Shown piece by piece: positions 1 to 6,941 of a stretch of 9,750 nt of DNA (within the stretch, counting starts at the first letter, position 1; each line of letters begins with the position of its first letter). Both the position numbers and the translations under genes were made by a program. The notes below the pieces were generated by a model that saw nothing but the letters and a program-made list of their open reading frames with translations, was not told the origin of the DNA and made no database searches. The stretch comes from JAUXFK01 sp034189035 (lineage in GTDB: Bacteria; Desulfobacterota; UBA8473), in assembly GCA_034189035.1 (NCBI GenBank), contig JAXHVA010000135.1, positions 1 to 9,750 on the forward strand. The letters are read 5' to 3'.

Positions 1-553
1 CCGAACCATAGGGCCGTTTGTCAACGGTAACATATTTTAAGACGGATGCTATTTATGCTCTTTATTCTTTTTCCGATCTACAGGAGGAACTTTTTCTTGA
101 CAACTCGAGGCCATATAGATGTCTAGTCAATATCCTCTCTATAGGGAATATTGCCTTGACCAATTTCCAGAGATATAATTAAAAAAGAGAAAAAACTGTA
201 TTTTTTTGACTGGTCACTTCTATCAAATCTTGGAAAACGTTTTGAGAATCTTTTTAAAGTAGCGCTTTTAAGGATATCGGCAAGGCTTACCGAAACAGGT
301 TTAGGCAATTATGATGTGCGATATATCCGGGACAGGGAGAAAAGGGAAGTGGATTTTATCATAGTAAAAGATAACGAGCCGGTTGCTTTGAAGTAAAAAA
401 AGTGAATCATTCACAAGAAGACAAGAAAGGTTTTACAATGAGAAATTGAACATTCCACTCTTCCGAATCGTTCAGCAAGCCGAAAAATACGAAGTGTTTC
501 CAGACAACTGCTTTGTAATCCCCGCCTCAAATTTCCTCATGCTGACGGGATGA
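1..553 (+). pseudogene. Decayed DUF4143-type AAA ATPase, C-terminal part
   Basis: Pieced together across frames, this reads as the C-terminal half of an ATPase of the AAA/DUF4143 family (COG1373-like), proteins often found in accessory regions and of unclear role. Recognisable pieces are SFSDLQEELFLDNS near 64-105 (frame of base 3), then KLYFFDWS at 193-216, KRFENLF, RLTETGLG and YIRDREKREVDF (frame of base 1), which are typical of the DUF4143 C-terminal domain. A stop follows at 394-396. FEVKK continues in another frame from 387, and YNEKLNIPLFRIVQQAEKY continues in a third frame from 434 to the stop at 551-553. That makes at least three frame changes plus an in-frame stop at 9-11. The N-terminal P-loop domain is absent or lies beyond the left edge. 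The family call rests on motif memory; the broken state is directly visible. Confidence 0.75.
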
Positions 554-694
554 CTCAATTAGCAAGCAAAGGGGTGGACATCAGAATAAAAAGCATGAAA
601 AAATGATGAGGAGGTAAGAGGAAATTGTTAAAAAAAGCTGGTTGTATTTATAGGCATTGTGATAAAATTACAAAAATAAACTCGAGGTGAATAG

Positions 695-1067
695 AAGTCA
701 TACTATTTCAATAAAATAGTAGATATGACTTTTAATGAGACTATCGATAGAGTAAAAGTAGAACTCAAAAAGGAAGAATCTGGTATACTTACTGAGATTG
801 ATGTCGAGGAGGCCTTAAAAAATAAAATTAATGTAGATTTCAGGAAATATCGAATCCTTAGGGCATGTAATACTTCATTTGCAAATAAAGCCCTTCAGGC
901 TGAGGACAAAATTGGCACAATATTACCTTATAAATATTATTATCCAGGCAAGAGAAGATAGTAAAGTTGAAGTTGCCGTAATTGACCAGGTTGCGTCTAT
1001 GTAATCAGTTAAAAATGAAAATTTTGGTAAAATCCCTGCTATAGTACAATCCAAGCTAAACAAGTAA
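695..1067 (+). pseudogene. DUF302 family protein, inactivated
   Basis: The reconstructed product is about 123 codons, the usual size of a single-domain DUF302 protein. DUF302 proteins are small, of unknown or only suggested function, and common in anaerobes. The reading begins SYYFNKIVDMTFNETIDRV and includes FRKYRILRACN and ALQAEDKIGTILPY, typical of the family. Three lesions are visible. First, the expected start codon is AAG at 695-697, correctly placed after a GAGGTGA ribosome binding site at 684-690. Second, there is one extra A in the run at 932-934; reading from 933 restores IIIQAREDSKVEVAVIDQ. Third, a TAA at 1002-1004 sits where the frame continues as SVKNENFGKI up to the true stop at 1065-1067. 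The first downstream ATG (725) has no ribosome binding site and leads only to a truncated frame ending at 961, so translation there is unlikely to matter. Confidence 0.8.
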
Positions 1068-1368
1068 TTAAAAATATATAAAATCCCTTTATGAAAAAAG
1101 AGCTGTGATCCATGTCAAATAGTAAATTGTTAAGACTCAAAACCAAAAAGCTATCTTCTGTTCTTTCTAAACTCCACTACACTGCTCAAATAATTTGCAC
1201 GCGTTATAATGTGATTGCCTTTGCTGTGAGAAATCAATAGCCATTAAAAGAAATCCCTACACAATCAAATCAATGTGCACTTTAAGATCAAAAAGGGTAT
1301 TATTCCTGTAAAAAATCAGCAAAAATGGCTTCAATGGAGTGTTGAAACCAAAAAAATCGAGTTGCAGC

Positions 1369-1396
1369 TTGACAATCATACGGTCGTGATTATATA
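1369..1396 (+). promoter_or_regulatory. Sigma70-like promoter candidate in decayed region
   Basis: A consensus -35 box TTGACA (1369-1374) is followed by 16 bases and TATATA (1391-1396); a one-hexamer alternative is TATATT at 1393-1398 with an 18-base spacer. The match is strong, but AT-rich DNA produces such matches by chance. It points towards glgC, more than 400 bases downstream, and would also produce antisense RNA across the minus-strand remnant at 1465-1623. It overlaps the end of an open frame stopping at 1400, so it may have belonged to a lost neighbour. Confidence 0.35.
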
Positions 1397-1464
1397 TTAA
1401 CTATGTAGAAAAAATTTCGGATTCTAAAAAGTACAGGAAATGTAGTTTAATTTGTTAGCTATGC

Positions 1465-1623
1465 TCAATATAAAGTTTTTTTTAATAGATTTATGAGGAA
1501 TATGTATTGAGCAGCTTCACTTTTTGAAAAATTCGCTTCATCAGCAATCAGATTGTAATCACTTTTAAACTGGTATGCAAATCGCTCATAAAAAATAAGA
1601 GAATCTTTATAATTCTCAATCCA
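1465..1623 (-). pseudogene. Minus-strand coding remnant, possibly adenine methylase-like
   Basis: The minus strand is open from 1623 down to a TGA at 1465-1467, with no credible start codon or ribosome binding site. The translation has strongly protein-like composition, with pieces IENYKDSLIFYERF, YNLIADEANFSKSE and AAQYIFLIN. The pattern FYERF followed about 25 residues later by AAQYIFL loosely recalls the D12-class (DpnII-type) N6-adenine DNA methyltransferases, where FY-x-RxxFN precedes AAxFIFLNKTxFNGLYR. The diagnostic FNGLYR part is not present. A one-base slip in the A8 run (T8 on the plus strand near 1476-1483) would extend the frame with NFILSIANKLN. The family assignment is tentative; that this is a fragment of a former gene is more likely. 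Confidence 0.35.
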
Positions 1624-1675
1624 GAATCTTCAGCCCTGACCTATATCAGGTATAAAATACGAAACAATCCCCCCC

Positions 1676-1703
1676 TTGTTTATACATTAACACTCATTAA
1701 TAT
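1676..1703 (+). promoter_or_regulatory. Possible glgC promoter
   Basis: TTGTTT (1676-1681), a 16-base spacer and TAATAT (1698-1703) form a moderate sigma70-type match. It would give a leader of about 120 bases before the glgC start. It is the better of the candidates close to glgC, but the surrounding DNA is AT-rich and the match is not exceptional. No clear operator or riboswitch is recognisable in the leader. Confidence 0.3.
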
Positions 1704-1828
1704 GCTCAGTCAGTTTACACACATATGAATTTGATTGTAGCACACGCTTGCTGATCTTTCTTTATCGTACAATTAAAATGATACGGAAAAAGATCCAAGA
1801 GCACACTTAAAGGAAGGAGGGAAGAGCA

Positions 1829-3121
1829 ATGAAAGATATACTGGCTATGATCATGGCTGGTGGCAATGGAGAGAGGCTCTATCCGCTGACAAGGGATAGG
1901 GCAAAGCCAGCAGTTCCTTTCGGAGGAATATATCGTTTAGTCGACTTTACATTAAATAATTGTATCAACTCAGGTTTACGGAAAATTATAGTTCTCACTC
2001 AATACAAGTCATTGTCCTTGGAGCGACATTTACGGTTGGGTTGGAACATCTTCCATCCAGAACTCGACGAATTTCTTTTTCCCATCTCTGCTCAGATGAG
2101 GATCAGCGATGATTGGTACAAGGGAACAGCGGATAGCATTTACCAGAATCTATACTTTGCAGATAAAATTAACCCAAAATATTTTCTTATACTTTCTGCA
2201 GATCATGTATACAAGATGGACTATTCTAATATGCTTGCCTTTCATAAGGAAAAAGATGCTGATGCTACCGTAGCCATGATAGAGGTTGCTCAGGGTAAAG
2301 GTCCTCAGTTCGGTGTTATAAAGGTGAATGACGAAAACAAGATAGTTGATTTTGAAGAGAAGCCAAAAAAAATCGACTTATCACCTCAAAATAACAAAAC
2401 AATCCTTGTCAATATGGGGGTATATATATTCAATAATGACGTATTGAGAGAATTCCTCCGTAAGGATGCACATAAACAGACCTACCATGATTTTGGAAAG
2501 GACATCATCCCGGAGATGGTCAAAAGGGCTAGGGTCTTTGCCTATAACTTTAAAGATGAGAATGGGAAAAAGCCTCCATATTGGAGAGATGTGGGGACAA
2601 TCGATGCTTACTATGAAGCGAACATGGATCTGTTGATTCAGGATCCAATATTCGACTTATATGACAATGATTGGCCTATTCGTACCTATCAGGAGCAATA
2701 TCCTCCTGCCAAGATGTTTTTTTCACAAGAAAATATTGGTGGGAGGTTAGGTATTTGTGTTGATTCTTTAGTTTCCGGTGGATGTATCATCAATGCAAGG
2801 AGTGTACAAAACTCTGTTTTATCTCCCCATGTACGGATCGACAGTCATTCAGAGATTAGAGAATCCATACTCATGGAAGGTGTTGAAGTAGGGAGAGATT
2901 GTAAAATCAAAAGAGCCATTATTGATAAAGGGGTAAAAATACCGTCAGGGTCACAGATCGGGTATAATCGGGAAGAAGATAGAAAGCGATTTTTTGTAAG
3001 TGATTTAGGTAAAGTAGTTGTTCCTAAGGGCATGAAGCTCTCGTATCAGAAGAGGGCTATTCTTAAAGAGCAAGATAGGATTGATCATGATTATTTACAA
3101 GGTGTAGCGAACTTTGATTGA
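1829..3121 (+). CDS. glgC: Glucose-1-phosphate adenylyltransferase (ADP-glucose pyrophosphorylase)
   Basis: GlgC makes ADP-glucose from glucose-1-phosphate and ATP, the committed step of bacterial glycogen synthesis in the cytosol. The 430-residue length is normal. The nucleotidyltransferase domain shows AGGNGERLYPLT at 10-21, KPAVPFGG from K25, GTADSIYQN from G99, SADHVYKMDY with the catalytic-region Asp near 125, FEEKP at 175-179 and YWRDVGT at 251-257. The C-terminal third (about 300-400) has the repetitive I/V-rich pattern of the left-handed beta-helix domain. The nucleotide loop reads GGNGER where many homologs have GGxGTR, a mild variation. The start is supported by a strong AAGGAAGGAGGG ribosome binding site at 1811-1822. 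The stop overlaps the AGGAG that leads the next small ORF, suggesting translational linkage into the downstream kor genes. No glycogen synthase or branching enzyme lies in the window. Confidence 0.95.
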   Translation: MKDILAMIMAGGNGERLYPLTRDRAKPAVPFGGIYRLVDFTLNNCINSGLRKIIVLTQYKSLSLERHLRLGWNIFHPELDEFLFPISAQMRISDDWYKGTADSIYQNLYFADKINPKYFLILSADHVYKMDYSNMLAFHKEKDADATVAMIEVAQGKGPQFGVIKVNDENKIVDFEEKPKKIDLSPQNNKTILVNMGVYIFNNDVLREFLRKDAHKQTYHDFGKDIIPEMVKRARVFAYNFKDENGKKPPYWRDVGTIDAYYEANMDLLIQDPIFDLYDNDWPIRTYQEQYPPAKMFFSQENIGGRLGICVDSLVSGGCIINARSVQNSVLSPHVRIDSHSEIRESILMEGVEVGRDCKIKRAIIDKGVKIPSGSQIGYNREEDRKRFFVSDLGKVVVPKGMKLSYQKRAILKEQDRIDHDYLQGVANFD

Positions 3122-3133
3122 GGAGATAAATCT

Positions 3134-3256
3134 TTGAACAGATGCAAAAAAAGGGAAGATGACTTGAATAGCTCCTTCGAAATGAAAGTTGGCCTCAAGA
3201 AAAAGGATCATGAAGAATTTTTTAAGTCGCGTCTTAAGCTGAAATGTAGAGATTGA
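3134..3256 (+). CDS. Small basic/charged ORF, 40 residues, TTG start
   Basis: An AGGAG at 3121-3125, overlapping the glgC stop, lies eight bases before a TTG that opens a 40-codon frame ending at 3254-3256. The predicted peptide starts MNRCKKREDDLNSS and is rich in Lys, Arg, Asp and Glu, with two Cys and no membrane segment. I recognise no family. An inner ATG at 3182 is a possible alternative start but has a weaker upstream signal. The ORF ends 32 bases before the korA start, so it may be a real small protein, a translational coupler between glgC and korA, or a chance frame. Confidence 0.4.
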   Translation: MNRCKKREDDLNSSFEMKVGLKKKDHEEFFKSRLKLKCRD

Positions 3257-3288
3257 TTATTTTAAATCTTAAAAAGAGGAGCAAAGAG

Positions 3289-4971
3289 ATGGATGACAAT
3301 ACAGTGAATATCCTCATTGGTGGTGAAGCAGGACAAGGATTACTTACAATAGGGCAAATACTCGCTAAGAGTATCGTGAGGAGTGGCTATTCAATCTTGG
3401 TGACTCAGAGCTCTCAATCGCGTATTCGGGGCGGTCACAATACATTTTCTATTCGTATTGGGTTGAAGGAGGTTGTCGCCCCTACGGAATCGGTGGATGT
3501 ACTTTTAGCCCTTAATGAGGAAACAATTGAGATACACAAAAACGAGATGACTTGCCAGGGATATATCATTGCCGATGAGACGTTTAATGTTGAAAAGGAT
3601 ATATGCCTTAAAGTACCCTTTCAAAAATTTGGTTCATATAAAATGTCAAACACTGCTGCACTTGGAGTTGTAGCTTCTCTTATTGGTCTTGATGAGTCTT
3701 TGTTGGTGAAAACAATGAATGACTTCTTCAGCTCTTTGGATCGAGACACGCTTGAAGAAAACAGAGAAGTACTGAAAAAGGCCTTTGACTGGACAAATAG
3801 ACAAGCGCCGTCTTTTGAATTCCTGCCTCACAATACACATACGACTCAACGCCTTGTCATGAATGGAAATGATGCAATCGTTATAGGTGCTCTTACATCA
3901 GGATTACGATTCTACTCTTTTTATCCGATGACACCTGCAACTCCAATCGGCGTTATATTAGCAGCCACAGCAGAAAAAACGAGGGTTATCGTCGAACAGG
4001 CAGAAGATGAAATTGCAGCTATAAACATGGCTATAGGAGCTTCATTCGCAGGGGCACCGAGTATGGTAGGGACATCCGGAGGTGGTTTTGCCTTGATGGT
4101 CGAGGGGCTGAGCCTTTCAGCAATGACGGAAACTCCCATAGTGATCGTTGTCGCTCAACGTCCGGCGCCTGCGACTGGTCTTCCTACCCGTACTGAGCAA
4201 TCAGACCTCGAGTTTGTCCTTCATGCAGGACACGGTGAATTTCCAAGAGTAGTTTTTACGCCTGGTACAATCGAAGAATGTTTTCATCTCACCCGCAAAG
4301 CCTTCGATATTTCGGAGCGATATCAAAGCCCTGTTTTTCTTCTTACAGACCATTTTCTTTCTGATTCTTTTCGCGACACGGCACCTTTTGACATAAATAA
4401 TTTATTACCTATTACTTCTGGGGTTGATCCAAAAACAGTATCTTCTCCATATAGACGTTATACTTTTACAAAGAGCGGTGTTTCTCCTCGATTATTGCCA
4501 GGGATGTCCAGGCATCTTGTCGTAGCGGACAGCGATGAACATACGGAAGATGGTCACATTACAGAGGATTTGACTATCCGAAGACGAATGGTAGAAAAAC
4601 GTCTTAGAAAGATAGAAGGGATCATTCGAGAAGTGATACCTCCGGAAGTGCACGGAGATGAGAAGCCTGATTTACTGTTAGTATCATGGGGATCGAGTAA
4701 AGGGGCAATCAGCGAAGCAGCTTCAAAGATGAGGTCCAAAGGGAAACGAATCGCAACGCTTCATTTCTCTCAGGTGTGGCCTCTCGTACCTGAAAATTTC
4801 ATAGGACATCTTGAAAAAGCGTATGAAGTTGTATGTGTGGAAGGGAATGCCATTGGACAATTGGCACGTTTGATCAAACGAGAAACAGGTTTCCATATCC
4901 CAAAGAAGGTGCTTCGATATGACGGACTACCAATTACACCGGAGTATATAATGAGAGGGCTTGCAGATTAA
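3289..4971 (+). CDS. korA: 2-oxoacid:acceptor oxidoreductase, fused gamma-alpha subunit
   Basis: This is the large subunit of a two-subunit 2-oxoacid:ferredoxin oxidoreductase, which interconverts a 2-oxoacid plus CoA with acyl-CoA, CO2 and reduced ferredoxin. Residues 1-190 are the gamma domain, with GGEAGQG at 11-17 and SQSRIRGGHN at 42-51. The alpha domain follows and includes YPMTPAT from Y212, where the conserved Thr (T215) contacts the 2-oxoacid, then QAEDEIAAINMAIGASFAG, TSGGGFALM and DEHTEDGHITED. At 560 residues it is close to the usual size of fused KorA proteins. I chose ATG 3289 because GAGGAG lies about eight bases upstream; the frame is open from a TTG at 3253, but that start has no good ribosome binding site. 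2-Oxoglutarate is the likely substrate by subfamily resemblance, but pyruvate or branched-chain oxoacids cannot be excluded. KorB follows 96 bases downstream. Confidence 0.9.
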   Translation: MDDNTVNILIGGEAGQGLLTIGQILAKSIVRSGYSILVTQSSQSRIRGGHNTFSIRIGLKEVVAPTESVDVLLALNEETIEIHKNEMTCQGYIIADETFNVEKDICLKVPFQKFGSYKMSNTAALGVVASLIGLDESLLVKTMNDFFSSLDRDTLEENREVLKKAFDWTNRQAPSFEFLPHNTHTTQRLVMNGNDAIVIGALTSGLRFYSFYPMTPATPIGVILAATAEKTRVIVEQAEDEIAAINMAIGASFAGAPSMVGTSGGGFALMVEGLSLSAMTETPIVIVVAQRPAPATGLPTRTEQSDLEFVLHAGHGEFPRVVFTPGTIEECFHLTRKAFDISERYQSPVFLLTDHFLSDSFRDTAPFDINNLLPITSGVDPKTVSSPYRRYTFTKSGVSPRLLPGMSRHLVVADSDEHTEDGHITEDLTIRRRMVEKRLRKIEGIIREVIPPEVHGDEKPDLLLVSWGSSKGAISEAASKMRSKGKRIATLHFSQVWPLVPENFIGHLEKAYEVVCVEGNAIGQLARLIKRETGFHIPKKVLRYDGLPITPEYIMRGLAD

Positions 4972-5067
4972 CCTAAGGTTGGATTTTTGCAATTCCCTTT
5001 CAATTCAGTATGCTGGCCGGTACTTTAGGAATATTGGAAAATAAATACTCAAGGAAGGGGAGAATGT

Positions 5068-5919
5068 ATGGTAACAGTAAACGATTACGGAAACTATGAA
5101 ACGGCCTGGTGTTCGGGTTGCGGTAACTTTTCAATCCTAAAAGCTGTGAAAGAGGCTCTAGTGGCAAGTCAACTGGAACCTCATCAGGTACTTTTTGTCT
5201 CTGGTATAGGACAAGCTGCCAAAGCGCCCCATTACCTCAATGCAAATGTATTTAACGGTCTGCATGGCAGATCATTGCCTGTGGCTACAGGTGCAAAGTT
5301 GGCAAACCCGGAGCTAACAGTTATCGTTGAAAGCGGTGATGGTTGCAACTATGGTGAAGGAGGAAATCACTTTTTAGCCGCTATTCGCCGTAACATAGAT
5401 ATCACATTGGTGGTTCACAACAATCAAGTATACGGCCTTACAAAAGGACAGGCAAGCCCTACTTCTCATGAGGGCTTTATCACAAAAACCCAACCCAAGG
5501 GTGTGGTCTCAGCCCCTTTTAATCCTATTGCCGTTGCCGTTGCTATGAAGGCCGGATTTGTTGCACGCGGCTTTACAGGTCAGGTGGATCACCTTACAAA
5601 TCTGATTCGACAGGGAATTGCGCACCGCGGCCTTTCACTAATAGATGTATTGCAACCCTGTGTCTCTTTCAATAAGGTGAATACCTTTGCATGGTACAAA
5701 GAGCGGTGTTACCCGCTTCCAGACGATTATGATCCTACAGACTGGGAATCGGCTATAAAAGTAGCTTCAAAATGGGGAGATAACATTCCTATAGGAATCA
5801 TCTATAAGAATAATCGAAAATCATTTGAGGTAAATTTGCTAGCATCAGCTGAAGGGCCTTTGGCATTGCAGGATATAGATCGAACTGTGATTGAAAGGAT
5901 AATGGAAGGATATAGATAA
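5068..5919 (+). CDS. korB: 2-oxoacid:ferredoxin oxidoreductase, TPP-binding beta subunit
   Basis: This is the catalytic partner of the upstream gamma-alpha subunit; it binds thiamine diphosphate and normally one 4Fe-4S cluster. It has 283 residues. WCSGCG gives C15 and C18, the TPP/Mg motif is GDGCNYGEGGNH from G90 with HNNQVYGLTKGQ from H117, and PC at 197-198 provides a further Cys. Oddities: the SGIG motif that in classic members is followed by Cys has Gln at 49, and the nearby HYLNANVFNG also lacks Cys. The only other cysteines are C93, inside the GDG motif where Asp is common, and C214. The cluster may therefore have three Cys ligands, an unusual fourth ligand, or differ in form. The start is fixed by AAGGAAGGGGAG just upstream. 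No ferredoxin (KorD-type) gene is adjacent. Confidence 0.92.
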   Translation: MVTVNDYGNYETAWCSGCGNFSILKAVKEALVASQLEPHQVLFVSGIGQAAKAPHYLNANVFNGLHGRSLPVATGAKLANPELTVIVESGDGCNYGEGGNHFLAAIRRNIDITLVVHNNQVYGLTKGQASPTSHEGFITKTQPKGVVSAPFNPIAVAVAMKAGFVARGFTGQVDHLTNLIRQGIAHRGLSLIDVLQPCVSFNKVNTFAWYKERCYPLPDDYDPTDWESAIKVASKWGDNIPIGIIYKNNRKSFEVNLLASAEGPLALQDIDRTVIERIMEGYR

Positions 5920-5933
5920 TAAAAGGAGGTAAG

Positions 5934-6098
5934 ATGATGGAGGAAAAGAGAGAAAAAGAAACAGGGAAGGATGAGCAAGAAAAAGATCGGAAGCCTGAGG
6001 AGAAAAACCCTTATTGTACTACATCACCGAGTGCAGAACATGCAAGAGCATATGATGATGATGAACCATGTGACGATAGTAGAGCAGGCGATTCATAA
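5934..6098 (+). CDS. Small acidic/charged protein of unknown function, 54 residues
   Basis: An almost ideal AAAGGAGGT ribosome binding site at 5922-5930, directly after the korB stop, precedes tandem ATG codons at 5934 and 5937. The 54-residue product starts MMEEKREKETGKDEQ. It is extremely hydrophilic, with a Lys/Glu-rich N-terminal half likely to be helical or disordered, then PYCTTSPSAEH, an acidic DDDEPCDD stretch and a short tail. It has two Cys (28 and 46) and no membrane segment or signal peptide. I recognise no family. The 14-base distance from korB and the strong ribosome binding site suggest co-expression with the oxidoreductase. The ORF is too short to be sure from sequence alone, but the ribosome binding site makes it the best supported of the small ORFs here. 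Confidence 0.6.
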   Translation: MMEEKREKETGKDEQEKDRKPEEKNPYCTTSPSAEHARAYDDDEPCDDSRAGDS

Positions 6099-6238
6099 TT
6101 ATTCAATCTGCACCCGAGCACCTATTGTATAAATCTTTATTCCATTTTTTAGTGTACAAGACCTTATAGAAATTGAATGATGCTGTAAAAAATTATCATA
6201 TGGACAAACACATAAGACTGATCAAAGGTGTTTTCAGG

Positions 6239-6883
6239 CTATTTGAGACCCGATAATGCCTGTTTTGCGAGTGTTCTCTTTTTAACCTTTGGGGCAATTA
6301 TCTTATATACACTCTTCTTTTCTGGATTAAAACCATATATATACCCCCTGCGAATAGGATTCCCATACATACCGAGGGATACCATTGCTTCATTGGTTGG
6401 GTTCCCGATATTGTGGATACCTCCATCCAGTTTCAAGGTGAATGTGGTCTCACCGGGCATGCATGTCAGCTTCTTTGAACAGAGGAGTTCTGCATATCCT
6501 TTCTTGGATCCGTCATCTGTACGCTTGTAATTTAAGACTTCAAGCACGCCCGAAACGGGTCCGATCACTCCCCAAGAATTGTGATCGTGAATCACTGTGT
6601 ATTCACCAGGTGCCCAGAGAAACAACCTTAAACTCAGCTTTCTTAACGGATCCGCATACAGTAGAAGTTCATTATCAAACATGCTTGCACTTCTTATGTC
6701 AGGGTATTTACCTCCCTCAACAACTTCATTGAGAATTCTTGCAAAAAGCTCCTTCTTTTGGAGTAGATTCGGCAACTCTCTTCTGGCATAATCGACACAT
6801 GCAATGTCGTCCTTTAGTTTCGATAAACCCTCAGACCATTTCTCACAGGTTGAATTGATCTCTATTGAAGCTTGTGATGTCAT
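6239..6883 (-). CDS. Cysteine dioxygenase-like cupin protein
   Basis: This is a predicted non-haem iron thiol dioxygenase of the cysteine dioxygenase / 3-mercaptopropionate dioxygenase cupin superfamily, which oxidises thiols to sulfinic acids with O2. In the 214-residue product the segment LRLFLWAPGEYTVIHDHNSW (85-104) carries the metal ligands H99 and H101; the third ligand would be H157 in GGIHNIGN. GPVSGVLEVLNYKR follows, the usual beta-strand after the HxH motif. I chose ATG 6883 because AGGAG at 6893-6897 stands nine bases away; ATG 6889 would leave only three. It lies 58 bases downstream of the QueG-like gene and is probably in the same transcript. The physiological thiol is not predictable. 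An O2-using enzyme beside ferredoxin metabolism may serve in O2 scavenging or sulfur handling, but that is inference. Confidence 0.75.
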   Translation of the reverse strand: MTSQASIEINSTCEKWSEGLSKLKDDIACVDYARRELPNLLQKKELFARILNEVVEGGKYPDIRSASMFDNELLLYADPLRKLSLRLFLWAPGEYTVIHDHNSWGVIGPVSGVLEVLNYKRTDDGSKKGYAELLCSKKLTCMPGETTFTLKLDGGIHNIGNPTNEAMVSLGMYGNPIRRGYIYGFNPEKKSVYKIIAPKVKKRTLAKQALSGLK

Positions 6884-6941
6884 AACCATCAACTCCTTTT
6901 ATGTAATTATTGGTCTCTATTTCTATTGAAAGCCCTGGAGC

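Larger units (their letters stand above)
1068..1828. other. Gene-poor decayed stretch with coding-like fragments
   Basis: No intact gene is visible in these roughly 760 bases. Short open stretches look more like remnants than genes. One plus-strand ORF runs 1112-1240 (42 codons, begins MSNSKLLRLKTKKLSS) without a convincing ribosome binding site. A second open frame ends at 1400 and could start at GTG 1275; it contains WLQWSVETKKIELQLDN, which has protein-like composition but no family I recognise. A minus-strand remnant (1465-1623) and two promoter candidates are listed separately. A short inverted repeat, CCTGA-CCTATA-TCAGG, lies near 1635-1650. The last 100 bases should include the leader of glgC. 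Overall this looks like a graveyard of former genes. Confidence 0.5.

Noticed and set aside
3253..3288. Upstream TTG extension of korA
   Set aside because: The extension adds 12 residues not expected in the family and has no suitable ribosome binding site, whereas ATG 3289 has GAGGAG at the right distance.
3646..4739. Minus-strand open frames inside korA
   Set aside because: They fall entirely within a well-supported coding gene and lack start signals or recognisable content.
6099..6238. Bidirectional terminator expected between the convergent gene clusters
   Set aside because: I looked for a stable stem followed by a T-run on either strand and found only isolated T-rich tracts, so no terminator is called.
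6228..6791. Several open plus-strand frames overlapping the cupin gene
   Set aside because: They lie opposite a gene with clear HxH cupin motifs and a ribosome binding site; they have no family-like content or ribosome binding sites of their own.
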